A DNA stretch of 64,000 bases from CAZSSH01 sp964609825 (GTDB lineage: Bacteria > Verrucomicrobiota > Lentisphaeria > Victivallales > Victivallaceae), in assembly GCA_964609825.1 (NCBI GenBank), contig CAZSSH010000005.1, positions 1 to 64,000 on the forward strand, given 5' to 3'. The position numbers and the translations under genes were made by a program. How positions within the stretch are numbered: the stretch's first letter is position 1; every line of letters begins with the position of its first letter. Below are positions 52,834 through 61,610 of this stretch, one piece after another. Under the pieces are notes generated by a model. That model had not been told where the DNA came from, searched no databases, and was given only the letters and a program-made list of their open reading frames with translations.

Positions 52834-52862
52834 AATATAGTAATATCTGAAATATTTTTCAA
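52834..52862 (-). promoter_or_regulatory. Sigma-70 promoter of the AraC gene
   Basis: On the minus strand TTGAAA and TATATT are 17 bp apart, about 25 bp upstream of the start codon. Confidence 0.65.
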
Positions 52863-52890
52863 ATTGCAGTTTAATCAAAAGGGGAAAATT

Positions 52891-53988
52891 ATGCTTCATG
52901 TGGGCTTGATCGGGTGCGGCAATATCAGTGGCGCATATCTGCAAAACAATCCGGTGTTTCAAACGCATTGTCAAATCGTCAAATGCGCCGACCAGAGGCC
53001 CGAAGCCGCCCGGGCGACGGCGGAGAAATACGGCTTGAAGGCTTGCACGGTAGAGGAGATATTGGCCGATCCCGCGATTGACATCATTCTCAACTTGACG
53101 ACGCCGCAATCGCATACCGCGATCGATCTTTTGGCGCTTGAGTCAGGCAAACACGTCTACAGCGAGAAACCCTTTGCGCTCAACCGGGAGGACGGCCGCA
53201 AAGTGCTGGAGCTGGCCAAAGAGCGGAAACTCCGGGTCGGCTGCGCTCCCGACACATTTTTAGGCGGCGCGCATCAGACTTGCCGCCAGCTCGTTGACGC
53301 GGGGGTGATCGGCAAAGTCACCTCCGGTATGGCGGTGATGCTGTGCTCCGGTCATGAGTCGTGGCATCCGGCGCCGGGGTTTTATTATCAGACGGGCGGC
53401 GGACCTCTGTTTGACATGGGGCCTTATTATTTGACCGCGCTTGTGAACCTTTTGGGCGGCATTGAGTCGGTGACAGCCTTTGCCAACCGCAAGACCGGTG
53501 TGCGCGTCGGTACCGGCGTTAATGTCGGCAAGACCTTTGCAGTTGAGCTCGATACCCACTTGGCGGCGGTCCTCCGCTTCCGGCAAGGCGCGATTATCAC
53601 GCTTACCACCAGCTTTGACGTCTATAAGCACTCGTGCAATTTTAACATCGAGCTGCAGGGTGTTAACGGTGCCTTGCATGTCCCCGACCCCAATTGCTTC
53701 GGCGGTGCTGTCCAATTTTTTCAGGCCGGGCTCACCGCCGACTGGGCGACGGCGGCCAATGCGTTTATTTACAATGACAACATGCGCGGCATCGGCTTGG
53801 CCGACATGGCCGCGGCCATCCAAAATAATCGTCCGCACCGCGCCAATGCCGACAATGCGTTTCATGTGCTGGATGCGATGTGCGCCATTGTCGAATCCGC
53901 GGCAAGCGGCGAAGCGGTCGCGGTGCGGAGTGCGGCCGAGCGGCCGCAACCCTTGGCAATCGGTTTAAAATCAGGTGAAATCAAGTAA
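52891..53988 (+). CDS. Gfo/Idh/MocA-family oxidoreductase
   Basis: A 365-residue NAD(P)-dependent sugar dehydrogenase-like protein. It has the Rossmann motif HVGLIGCGNISGAYL at the N-terminus, the family's LTTPQSHTAIDLLALESGKHV segment and the catalytic EKPFAL (Lys). A DMGPYYLTALVNLLG block lies in the C-terminal domain. ATG 52891 follows AGGGGAAAA. It forms an operon with a ThuA-like gene 12 bp downstream, a pairing common in sugar catabolism clusters. Substrate unknown. Confidence 0.93.
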   Translation: MLHVGLIGCGNISGAYLQNNPVFQTHCQIVKCADQRPEAARATAEKYGLKACTVEEILADPAIDIILNLTTPQSHTAIDLLALESGKHVYSEKPFALNREDGRKVLELAKERKLRVGCAPDTFLGGAHQTCRQLVDAGVIGKVTSGMAVMLCSGHESWHPAPGFYYQTGGGPLFDMGPYYLTALVNLLGGIESVTAFANRKTGVRVGTGVNVGKTFAVELDTHLAAVLRFRQGAIITLTTSFDVYKHSCNFNIELQGVNGALHVPDPNCFGGAVQFFQAGLTADWATAANAFIYNDNMRGIGLADMAAAIQNNRPHRANADNAFHVLDAMCAIVESAASGEAVAVRSAAERPQPLAIGLKSGEIK

Positions 53989-54000
53989 GGAGAGATAACG

Positions 54001-54651
54001 ATGAAAAAGGTATTGATGTTTCGCGGCGGCTGGGAGGGGCATGAGCCCGTCCCGACTTCGGATTTTATCGCGGAAGCGTTGCGCCGGCATAAGGTCGCGG
54101 TGGATTGTTTTAACGATCAAAGCTGTCTTCTCGATTCGGCGCTTAAGGAAAAATATCAATTGATCGTCCCGGTGTGGACGATGGGAACCCTGGGTGACGC
54201 CGAGTCCAAAGCATTGCTGGACGCGGTCAAAAACGGCGTTGCCGTCGGCGGCTGGCACGGCGGCATGGGCGACGCTTTTCGCAGCAACACCGAGTACCAG
54301 TTTATGTGCGGCGGCCAGTGGGTGGCACACCCCGGCAATATCATTGATTACACGGTTAAAATCACCGACAAAAATCACCCGATCACCGCCGGGATTAAAG
54401 ATTTTGCCATGCACAGTGAGCAATACTATATGCACGTTGATCCGAGCAACGAAGTATTGGCCGAAACTGAAATCGTCCGCGAGCACACGCCGTGGATCAA
54501 AAAGTGCGTGATGCCGGTCGTGTGGACGCGCCGTTACGGCAAGGGAAAAGTCTTTTACTCGTCCTTGGGCCACAATCTCGCCGACTTTAAAAACGTCCCC
54601 GAGGTGTTGGAAATCACCGTCCGCGGCCTCTTGTGGGCGTTGGCCGACTGA
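54001..54651 (+). CDS. ThuA-like (trehalose utilisation) protein
   Basis: A 216-residue protein with the class I glutamine amidotransferase-like fold of ThuA. It shows VLMFRGGWEGHEPV at the N-terminus, AVGGWHGGMGDAF in the middle, then GGQWVAHPG and ITAGIKDFAMHSEQYYMHVD. A GGAGAG ribosome binding site is present. In Rhizobium ThuA acts with the Gfo/Idh/MocA dehydrogenase ThuB in disaccharide (3-keto sugar) metabolism; the adjacent genes here suggest a similar pair. Confidence 0.9.
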   Translation: MKKVLMFRGGWEGHEPVPTSDFIAEALRRHKVAVDCFNDQSCLLDSALKEKYQLIVPVWTMGTLGDAESKALLDAVKNGVAVGGWHGGMGDAFRSNTEYQFMCGGQWVAHPGNIIDYTVKITDKNHPITAGIKDFAMHSEQYYMHVDPSNEVLAETEIVREHTPWIKKCVMPVVWTRRYGKGKVFYSSLGHNLADFKNVPEVLEITVRGLLWALAD

Positions 54652-54717
54652 TTGCGATTTTTTGCTTGTAAAAAATACCTTGGCATGATATATTTGACCA
54701 AATAAGGAAAAAATATC

Positions 54718-56223
54718 ATGCCGTTTTATCTCAAAATGCCGGTGTTGGCCGGAGTGCTTTGTTGTACCTCGATGGCGGTTGCCGGAAATTTGGACGCGGT
54801 AAAAAACTTGCAGCTCGCAGATGGCAAAATCTTGTCGGTCGAGCGCGAAACCGCCCCCGAAATCACGGTGATGCAGTGGGGTAAAGAGCAAAAATACACC
54901 AGCTTGGCGCCGCGCACGGTGGTCAAAATTTTGCTGCAGCCGACCCCTAAATCCAATATCAATGTGCACGTTTACCTGCCGGATGACCAAGGCTGGAATG
55001 GGCGGATGGTCGGCCTCGGCAACGGTGGCGCGGCGGGCTCGATTTCACCGGGGGGGGTGCTCGGCTGGGCCAATCAGGGGTATGCGGCCGGGACGACCGA
55101 CATGGGCACCGCGCCCAACTCCGACTCCGGGATCGGCAACACTGAGGTGTGGAAGGATTTCGGATTTCGCGCCACCCATTTGATGACAGCGGTCACCAAA
55201 CAGGTGATTGCCGCTTATTATGGCAAGCCGGCCGAGTTCTGCTACTTTTCGGGCGGGTCCACCGGCGGCCAACAGGCCTTGCAGGAGGCGCAGCGCTACC
55301 CGGAGGATTACGACGGCATCCTTGCCTCGATCCCGGCCCATTGCCGCGCCCCCTTGCACACCTACTTTTTGTGGAATTTTCAGTGGCTTAAAAAGGGCAA
55401 CTTTACCCAGTCCCAGCTTGATACGGTAGCGGCGGCCGGGCTTGAGTACATGAGTGCCAAAGAGCCGCCCATGCTGGCCGGTAAAGTCATCTCCGACCCG
55501 CGCGCCACGGCGGCGGACGCGGACAATGTCATCGCTCTCGCGCGGCAAAAAGACCCGTCGATCACCGACGGTCAGGCCGATATTTTGCGGAAAATCTTTG
55601 CCGGGCCGGTGCACGCCAAGACCGGCAATCGGATTTTTAACGGCGTCCCTTTGGGAAGTGAAATCAATTTGGCCAATGGCCACTTGTATTTGTTTCGATG
55701 GGTGTTCGGCAAGGACAAAGACTTGATGAACATTGATTTCGGCGATGATTTCGATCAATATCTCGCTGCCTTGTCGCCGTATCTCGATGCGGAAAATGCC
55801 GACTTGGCCCCTTTTGCAGCCCGGGGCGGCAAACTCATCATCGTTTCGGGGACACAGGACTCGATTGTCCCCTATCATGCCACACTTGATTACTATGAGC
55901 GTTTGATTGCCAATCAGGGCTCCTTGGATGCGACGCGTCAATTTTGCCGCTTTTATCTGATTCCGGGGATGAAGCACGGCAACGGCACCGCGATCCCCAA
56001 TATGCTTTTAAAAGTGATCGAGTGGCGCGAAAAGGGCGTGGCTCCCGGTGAAATCGAGGCCAAATTCCGAGACGGCAACGTCTGGTCGGCCCCGTTTCCG
56101 GTGTACCCGTACCCGGAGGCCGCAAGCTATGACGCCGCCGCCGGTAAATGGAGCTCCGTCCCCGGCCATCGCGGCACCTTGGACGTGATCGCCCCCGAGT
56201 TTCATCTTGCCCCCAAAGAGTAG
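54718..56223 (+). CDS. Tannase/feruloyl esterase-family protein
   Basis: A 501-residue secreted esterase with a signal peptide cut near MAVAG. It carries the nucleophile motif YFSGGSTGGQQAL (Ser in G-x-S-x-G form) at ~residue 178, the Asp in IVSGTQDSIVPY and the His in IPGMKHGNG. These match the tannase/feruloyl esterase family (PF07519), which removes phenolic or aromatic acids from plant polymers. A GCTTGGG-type terminator is not evident; it is convergent with the QueG-like gene 5 bp away. Confidence 0.9.
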   Translation: MPFYLKMPVLAGVLCCTSMAVAGNLDAVKNLQLADGKILSVERETAPEITVMQWGKEQKYTSLAPRTVVKILLQPTPKSNINVHVYLPDDQGWNGRMVGLGNGGAAGSISPGGVLGWANQGYAAGTTDMGTAPNSDSGIGNTEVWKDFGFRATHLMTAVTKQVIAAYYGKPAEFCYFSGGSTGGQQALQEAQRYPEDYDGILASIPAHCRAPLHTYFLWNFQWLKKGNFTQSQLDTVAAAGLEYMSAKEPPMLAGKVISDPRATAADADNVIALARQKDPSITDGQADILRKIFAGPVHAKTGNRIFNGVPLGSEINLANGHLYLFRWVFGKDKDLMNIDFGDDFDQYLAALSPYLDAENADLAPFAARGGKLIIVSGTQDSIVPYHATLDYYERLIANQGSLDATRQFCRFYLIPGMKHGNGTAIPNMLLKVIEWREKGVAPGEIEAKFRDGNVWSAPFPVYPYPEAASYDAAAGKWSSVPGHRGTLDVIAPEFHLAPKE

Positions 56224-56228
56224 GGCAA

Positions 56229-57236
56229 CTACTCCGCTTTTGTTTTTTTGACGGTCCTGGAGGGCGCCGGTACGCCGACGGTGCCGTCGGGGAGCAGAAC
56301 TTCGTCGTTTTGAAAGGCGGTCTGGCCGGGCTTCAGTCGCCGGTTCATCGCTTCATGCCCGGCGGTGCAAAAAGCCATGCAGCGGCCGCAGAGCGTCGCG
56401 CCGTAGGTCGCCTCGGCGTGTTCGCTGATGCGGATGCGCGCGTCGCGCCGCTCCCAGAGGTCGGCATAATGCCCGGACTTATCCTGATTTGCCTCCTCCG
56501 GCACATCGACATTGGGGTTGAAGCGTGCACCGGGCCACACTTTGGTGCTTAAGCCACGCCCCATCCGGGTGCATTTTTTTCCGTCCACATTGGCGTAACG
56601 GTAGGTTTGACCGCCCATTTGACAGAGATGGGGCGGGTTTAAACTCAGCGCCGCGGCCGGGCAATTTTTAAGACAGGCCAAACATCCGTCGCAAATCGAC
56701 TGGTCGAGGAGTTTCTTCGCCGGTTTCAACGGCGCGGTGGTGGGTACGCCGACAAAACGTTGGCGGCTGCCGAATTTTTCGGTCAACGCAAGCCCGTTGA
56801 GCCCAAAGGTGGCGATCCCGGCCGCCACCGCACAGTGGCGGTAGGACAACGGGCCGTAATAGGGCTTGGTTTCGCCGTACATCATCCCGCGCGCGGGAAT
56901 CGGCATGGCAGCATAACCCAGATTTTCCAAAAACATGGTCATGCGGTAAATTAAATAATCAAGCTCGCGGTTTAAATAGGCGTAGCCGAATAAATTATAG
57001 CTGTAGTTGGACTTCCCGCGGCGCATGATTTCCAGTGCACCGTCGGGGATGTGGAGCGCCATTACCACCACGCTGCGGCAGCCGGGGAGATTGTCCTCGG
57101 GGCGGAATCCCTCCTCCAAGGCGTCATTTAATAGTTGTGCGTCGGCGACGCCAAACAGCGACGAGCCGAGCTCCAGTGCAAATTTTTCCACTTTTTTCGT
57201 GAGTCTGACGTCATATTTTTCATCCGAATTTTTCAT
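56229..57236 (-). CDS. QueG-like 4Fe-4S oxidoreductase
   Basis: This 335-residue protein resembles epoxyqueuosine reductase/reductive-dehalogenase-like proteins (COG1600). The C-terminal half has a ferredoxin motif CDGCLACLKNCP (~residue 185) and a second Cys set, CGRCMAFCTAG. The N-terminal part has the family's LPGCRSVVVMALHIPDGALE strand. True QueG also has a cobalamin domain, of which there may be part. It is the last gene of a sulfonate-type ABC transporter operon, so it may act on the imported compound and not on tRNA; this is inference. Confidence 0.82.
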   Translation of the reverse strand: MKNSDEKYDVRLTKKVEKFALELGSSLFGVADAQLLNDALEEGFRPEDNLPGCRSVVVMALHIPDGALEIMRRGKSNYSYNLFGYAYLNRELDYLIYRMTMFLENLGYAAMPIPARGMMYGETKPYYGPLSYRHCAVAAGIATFGLNGLALTEKFGSRQRFVGVPTTAPLKPAKKLLDQSICDGCLACLKNCPAAALSLNPPHLCQMGGQTYRYANVDGKKCTRMGRGLSTKVWPGARFNPNVDVPEEANQDKSGHYADLWERRDARIRISEHAEATYGATLCGRCMAFCTAGHEAMNRRLKPGQTAFQNDEVLLPDGTVGVPAPSRTVKKTKAE

Positions 57237-57251
57237 AGCAACCTTTATTGT

Positions 57252-58043
57252 TTAGCGTTTCCGGGTCCAAAACAGGACCCGGCTTTGGATCAGGTCAAAG
57301 ACCGCCATGATGACAATCACCACCAGCGATAAAAAGAGAATGCCGCCGATCACTTTGCCGTATTCGGCAAAATCCGCATGATACTGGACATAAAATCCCA
57401 TCCCCGACTTGGCGCCAAACATTTCGGCGACGGTGAGAAGAATAAAGCTGAAAATAAGCCCGGAGCCGATCCCGGCAAAAATCTGCGGCATGGCGCCGGG
57501 TAAAATTACCTGAAAGACGAGTTTGCGCCCGGTGAGCTCAAGGCAGCGGGCGTTGTCGAGCCAGCGCGGCTCCAAAAGAGCGATGCCGTGCAAAGTACTC
57601 ATCAGCACCGGCCAAAAAACGCCGATAAAAATAATCGCCGCAGAGGAGAGCCAAAAGGACGGCAATACAGCAATTGCGTATGGGATGAGCATCGTCGGCG
57701 GCACCGGGTTGAGCGCTCGAAAGAGCGGCTTCAGGACCAGCAATACCTTGGGGCGGAGCCCGACCGCGACGCCGATGGCGACTCCGGCTAAAACCGCCGC
57801 CGCAAACGCCGGGATCAAAAGGCGCATGGAGTAGAGAAAACCCTTAAAGAGGTCGCCCGAGGAGCGGTACATCTCCGGGAGGATGACATGCCAGCCGGGA
57901 AAAAGCAGCGGATCAAGCACGCCGCCAATGTCGGTCAAAAGGCCGTAAGCCCCGAGCAACAGCAAAAAGATGACGGATGAGCCGATGATGCCGATGCGGG
58001 TGTTGCGGTATTGTTGAATGCGCTCAAACTGTTGATTGTCCAT
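57252..58043 (-). CDS. SsuC/TauC-like ABC permease
   Basis: A 263-residue permease of the sulfonate/nitrate/taurine class with about six membrane segments. The EAA-type loop appears around DNARCLELTGRKLVFQVILPGAMPQ. It lies 2 bp after the ATPase gene and belongs to the same transporter. Confidence 0.92.
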   Translation of the reverse strand: MDNQQFERIQQYRNTRIGIIGSSVIFLLLLGAYGLLTDIGGVLDPLLFPGWHVILPEMYRSSGDLFKGFLYSMRLLIPAFAAAVLAGVAIGVAVGLRPKVLLVLKPLFRALNPVPPTMLIPYAIAVLPSFWLSSAAIIFIGVFWPVLMSTLHGIALLEPRWLDNARCLELTGRKLVFQVILPGAMPQIFAGIGSGLIFSFILLTVAEMFGAKSGMGFYVQYHADFAEYGKVIGGILFLSLVVIVIMAVFDLIQSRVLFWTRKR

Positions 58044-58045
58044 GA

Positions 58046-58861
58046 CTAAATTCCCGTTCCGTCGTTGTTTTCGCTGGTCAAGGCGAGCTGCGAGAGCACC
58101 GCTTTGTCCAGCTCTTGCATCAATTGCTCGCGCAACTGTGAAAATAGTTTGCTCACCACCGAGTTGCCGCGCGAGCGCGGCCGCGGCAAATCCACGCTGA
58201 TGTCGGCGGCGATGTGACCGGGGTTGACCCCCAGCACAATGACGCGGTTGGCCAAAATCAAGGCCTCATCGACATCGTGGGTGACAAAGACGACGGTTTT
58301 TCGCCGCTCGCCGGAGGTTTGCCAGATATCGAGCAGCATCTCCTGCTGCCGGGCGCGGGTGATGGCATCCAAGGCGCCAAAAGGCTCATCCATCAGCAAA
58401 ATGGGTGAATTTAAGGCGAGCGCCCGGGCGATGGCGACACGCTGACGCATGCCGCCGGAGAGCTCACCGGGTACTTTGCCGCCGTTGCCGGCCAAGCCGA
58501 CCATGGCGAGATACTCCTCGGCGATTTTGCGGTGATGCCGTTTGGACGCTCCAGGGTTGCTCTGAGACAAGGCCAGCACCAGGTTCTCTGTACAAGTGTA
58601 CCACGGAAACAAGCTGTAATCCTGAAAGACCACGGCCCGGTCCAATCCCGGGGCGGTCACTTCGCGGCCGTTGGCCAACACTTTTCCCGCCGTGGGCAGC
58701 AGCAGGCCGCCGATCAACCGCAGCAAGGTGCTTTTGCCGCAACCGGAGGGGCCGATGACCGCGATAAAATCGTTTGGGTCGATTTGGAGATCGATCCGGT
58801 CAAGAATGACGGTCCCGGTGTAGGCAAAGGAAACATTTTGAAACTCGACGGCGGCGGTCAT
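58046..58861 (-). CDS. SsuB/TauB-like ABC ATPase
   Basis: A 271-residue ABC ATPase with Walker A GPSGCGKSTLL (~residue 38), Q-loop VFQDYSLFPW, signature LSGGMRQRVAIARAL and Walker B PILLMDEPFGALD. ATG 58861 is one base after the stop of the binding-protein gene; the longer upstream frame is spurious. The class imports aliphatic sulfonates, nitrate or taurine. Confidence 0.95.
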   Translation of the reverse strand: MTAAVEFQNVSFAYTGTVILDRIDLQIDPNDFIAVIGPSGCGKSTLLRLIGGLLLPTAGKVLANGREVTAPGLDRAVVFQDYSLFPWYTCTENLVLALSQSNPGASKRHHRKIAEEYLAMVGLAGNGGKVPGELSGGMRQRVAIARALALNSPILLMDEPFGALDAITRARQQEMLLDIWQTSGERRKTVVFVTHDVDEALILANRVIVLGVNPGHIAADISVDLPRPRSRGNSVVSKLFSQLREQLMQELDKAVLSQLALTSENNDGTGI

Positions 58862-58862
58862 T

Positions 58863-59891
58863 TTACTGATTTTGCTCCCGATAACGGACGAGAAGTTTGT
58901 CCCAAAAGGGGTCCGGCGACTCTTTGGCCAATTGTTGCAACGCCTCCAGATACAAGGTGGTGTCGATTGTTTTGTCCAGATCGATGTCATTTTTGGCGTA
59001 GTCGATTTTTTTCATATAATCCCACATCGTCTCGACCGCTTTGCGGTTGGGATCAACGGTAAGACCCTGATGCGGATCAAGTACCAGATCGCGGGCGAGC
59101 TGCTCGGAGAATTTCTGCTGGACAATCCCGGCGCGGACGCCGGACTCGGGGTCGTCAACAAATTTCTTTTCGGCCAAAAGTTCGCCTTTCAAAAACTTGA
59201 CCAGCTCGGGACGGCGGGTGTTGAGCGCGTCCTCAGTTACCACAATGCGGCAGCACGGGTGGTTGGGAAACAAATCATTGCTCCACAGCGGGATATCGAG
59301 CCCGGCCTCCTTGGCCTGACCGAGGATGCTTGAGGCACCGATGCCGACGTCGACCTTGCCGCTCTTGACCGCCTCCAAAACATCGATCGGCCGCTTGAAC
59401 TCGATCAATGTCAAATCTTTAGAGAGATCGATTCCGGCCGCTTGAGCGGTGCCGCGAAACACCACATCGGAGGTGAAAATCCGGGGGGTGCCGACGGTTT
59501 TGCCTTTAAAATCGGCGATGGTTTTGTATTTGCCGCCGTCGCCCGCGCGGGTTACGATCGGGTGGCCGCCGGAGAGGTTGCCGCCGATGATGACGATTTT
59601 GGAACCCTTGGAGCGGTAGAGAAGCGGGGCGGAGGTGCCGAAAGAGACGCCGACATCGAGTTTGCCGACGTTGAGCGCGTTAAGCCCGTCGCTGGAGCTC
59701 GTGAAGAGGACAAACTCGGGATTGACACCGGCTTTTTCAAAATAGCCCTCGTTTTTGGCCAACATCGGGATGGTGGAGCTGCTGCCCTGCTGATAGCCGA
59801 CCAAAAGCGGTTTGTCGGCAGCGTGGGCGAAAAGTGAAAATAAAGTGACGGCGGCAATGGCCGCGGGTTTTCGGATTCGGTTAAAATTCAT
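58863..59891 (-). CDS. SsuA/TauA-like substrate-binding protein
   Basis: A 342-residue periplasmic binding protein with a signal peptide (AAIAAVTLFSLFAHAA). It shows the NMT1/SsuA fold: VGYQQGSSSTIPMLAKNEGY, DVGVSFGTSAPLLYRSKGSK, and GKTVGTPRIFTSDVVF. The ligand pocket cannot be read. The start at 59891 follows AAAGGA. It is co-transcribed with a small lipoprotein gene 14 bp upstream. Confidence 0.93.
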   Translation of the reverse strand: MNFNRIRKPAAIAAVTLFSLFAHAADKPLLVGYQQGSSSTIPMLAKNEGYFEKAGVNPEFVLFTSSSDGLNALNVGKLDVGVSFGTSAPLLYRSKGSKIVIIGGNLSGGHPIVTRAGDGGKYKTIADFKGKTVGTPRIFTSDVVFRGTAQAAGIDLSKDLTLIEFKRPIDVLEAVKSGKVDVGIGASSILGQAKEAGLDIPLWSNDLFPNHPCCRIVVTEDALNTRRPELVKFLKGELLAEKKFVDDPESGVRAGIVQQKFSEQLARDLVLDPHQGLTVDPNRKAVETMWDYMKKIDYAKNDIDLDKTIDTTLYLEALQQLAKESPDPFWDKLLVRYREQNQ

Positions 59892-59905
59892 AGTGTTTTT
59901 TCCTT

Positions 59906-60067
59906 TCAGGCGGTGGGCTCGGGAGTGTTTTGGGTTGATATGACGCCGGCGCAGCATTTCTCCGTCGGTGCATCGTTTGCGTCAATGTCATTTGTGGGCT
60001 TGGCGCATCCGGCGGCGGAGGTTAAGACAATGACCGCGACCAGATGGTGCCATGGTTTTATTTTCAC
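59906..60067 (-). CDS. Small (53-aa) lipoprotein
   Basis: A short gene with a GTG start and a strong AGGAGG ribosome binding site. Its N-terminus is a lipoprotein signal (basic start, hydrophobic stretch VAVIVLTSAAGC, with the lipobox-like A-A-G-C). The mature ~33 residues are Thr/Pro/Asp-rich with a paired Cys (EKCCAG). It is followed by the SsuA-like gene 14 bp on. I do not recognise a family; it may assist the transporter. Confidence 0.7.
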   Translation of the reverse strand: MKIKPWHHLVAVIVLTSAAGCAKPTNDIDANDAPTEKCCAGVISTQNTPEPTA

Positions 60068-60284
60068 TTTTTCCTCCTGTAAAACCTGAGATGCGGCGTG
60101 TTGTTATTTATTACCAATATGGTAGTGTATTGTAAAATATATCTCTAAAAATTTGTTTTTCAAGAGCGATTTTAGAAAATTTGTGATTTTTTATTGCTTG
60201 ATACTTGAAATTTAGCGCCGGGGTGTTATTTTAATTAAATACAACTAGATTAGTAATCATTAAATTCAATGGCGGGCATCAGTC

Positions 60285-61610
60285 ATGAAAAAGAATTCAA
60301 CAACCAGTAATATTTCCCAAAACAACTGGGGGATCGGCACTCAGTGCATTCAAGCCGGGTTTGTTCCCTCGGTCGGCGGACCGCGTATTTTGCCGATCTA
60401 CCAGTCCACCACTTACAAATACGAGGATCTCGAACAAGTCGAGCGGTTGTTCGCATTGCAGGAGAGCGGTTATAAGTACACCCGCACCGGCAACCCGACG
60501 CTCAATGCCCTGGAGCAAAAAATTAACTTATTGGAGGGCGGTGTCGGCGCGGTCGCCACCGCCTCCGGGCAGGCGGCGGTCCTGCTGGCCGTCGCCAATT
60601 TGCTGCATGCCAATGAGCACATCGTCTCGACCAATACCATTTACGGCGGGAGCTACATCCTCTTTGCCTCGACGCTCAAAAAACTCGGCATCGAGACCAC
60701 CTTTGTCGACCCGGAGTCGCCCGAAAAAGAGCTGCGCAAAGCCTTTCGTCCCAACACGCGGCTTTTTTTCGGCGAAACCATCGGCAATCCGGCCTTGGGC
60801 ATCCTCGATTTTGCCAAATTTGCCAAACTCGCCCGTCATTTTGACGTCCCGTTTTTGGTGGACAATACACTGGCTACGCCGTTTCTCTGCAAGCCTTTGA
60901 AGCATGGCGCCGATATCGTGATCCACTCCGCCACCAAATACATCGATGGGCACGCAACTTCGCTGGGCGGTGTCGTCATTGACGGCGGCACTTACAACTG
61001 GAGCAACGGTAAATTTCCCGAGCTCGTGGACCCTGATCCTTTGTACGCCAACACCTCTTATGTCAAAAAATTCGGTCAGGCGGCCTTCATCGCCAAAGCC
61101 CGCGCCCAGTATCTCCGGGACTTGGGGGTCTGCCTGAGCCCGTTCAACGGTTTTTTGCTCAATCTCGGGCTGGAGACATTGCATTTGCGGATGCCCCGGC
61201 ACAGCGAAAACGCGTTGGCGCTGGCGCAATTTCTGGCCGGTCATCCGCAAGTTAATTGGGTGGTGTACCCGGGGCTTAAAGATCACCCGAGTCATACGCG
61301 CATCGCTCAATATTTTGAGCATCAGGGCGCAAGCGGCGTCCTAACTTTCGGCATCAAAGGCGGCACCCGGGCGGCCCGCAAGCTCGTCAAGGCGCTCAAA
61401 GTGGCGGCGCTGGTGGTCCATGTGGGCGATGCCCGCACGAGTGTGCTTCACCCGGCCAGCAGCACCCACGCGCAGCTCTCGCCCGAGGAGCGGCACGCCG
61501 CCGGGATCTCCGACGACATGATCCGCATCTCGGTCGGGATCGAGGATGCGGGTGATATTATCAATGATTTCCTTCAGGCGTTGGACGCAAGCAAAGGAGG
61601 CACCAAATGA
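60285..61610 (+). CDS. metY: O-acetylhomoserine sulfhydrylase (MetY-like)
   Basis: This 441-residue PLP enzyme belongs to the Cys/Met metabolism family. It shows FVPSVGGPRILPIYQSTTYK near the start, KYTRTGNPTLNALE, and the PLP Lys in HSATKYIDGH (Lys218). The length and the C-terminal HPASSTHAQLSPEER block fit MetY. It makes homocysteine (or methionine, with methanethiol) from O-acetylhomoserine. First gene of an operon with a methyltransferase, a cupin and metK; the ribosome binding site is weak and no known SAM riboswitch is recognisable upstream. Confidence 0.92.
   Translation: MKKNSTTSNISQNNWGIGTQCIQAGFVPSVGGPRILPIYQSTTYKYEDLEQVERLFALQESGYKYTRTGNPTLNALEQKINLLEGGVGAVATASGQAAVLLAVANLLHANEHIVSTNTIYGGSYILFASTLKKLGIETTFVDPESPEKELRKAFRPNTRLFFGETIGNPALGILDFAKFAKLARHFDVPFLVDNTLATPFLCKPLKHGADIVIHSATKYIDGHATSLGGVVIDGGTYNWSNGKFPELVDPDPLYANTSYVKKFGQAAFIAKARAQYLRDLGVCLSPFNGFLLNLGLETLHLRMPRHSENALALAQFLAGHPQVNWVVYPGLKDHPSHTRIAQYFEHQGASGVLTFGIKGGTRAARKLVKALKVAALVVHVGDARTSVLHPASSTHAQLSPEERHAAGISDDMIRISVGIEDAGDIINDFLQALDASKGGTK

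Noticed and set aside
52810..53115. N-terminal extension of the AraC gene at 51958 to 53115
   Set aside because: It overlaps the divergent oxidoreductase gene, has no family similarity, and a good ribosome binding site marks 52809.
60068..60284. SAM riboswitch upstream of metY
   Set aside because: I looked for SAM-I, SAM-II and SMK features in the leader and found no convincing match; an Infernal scan would settle it.
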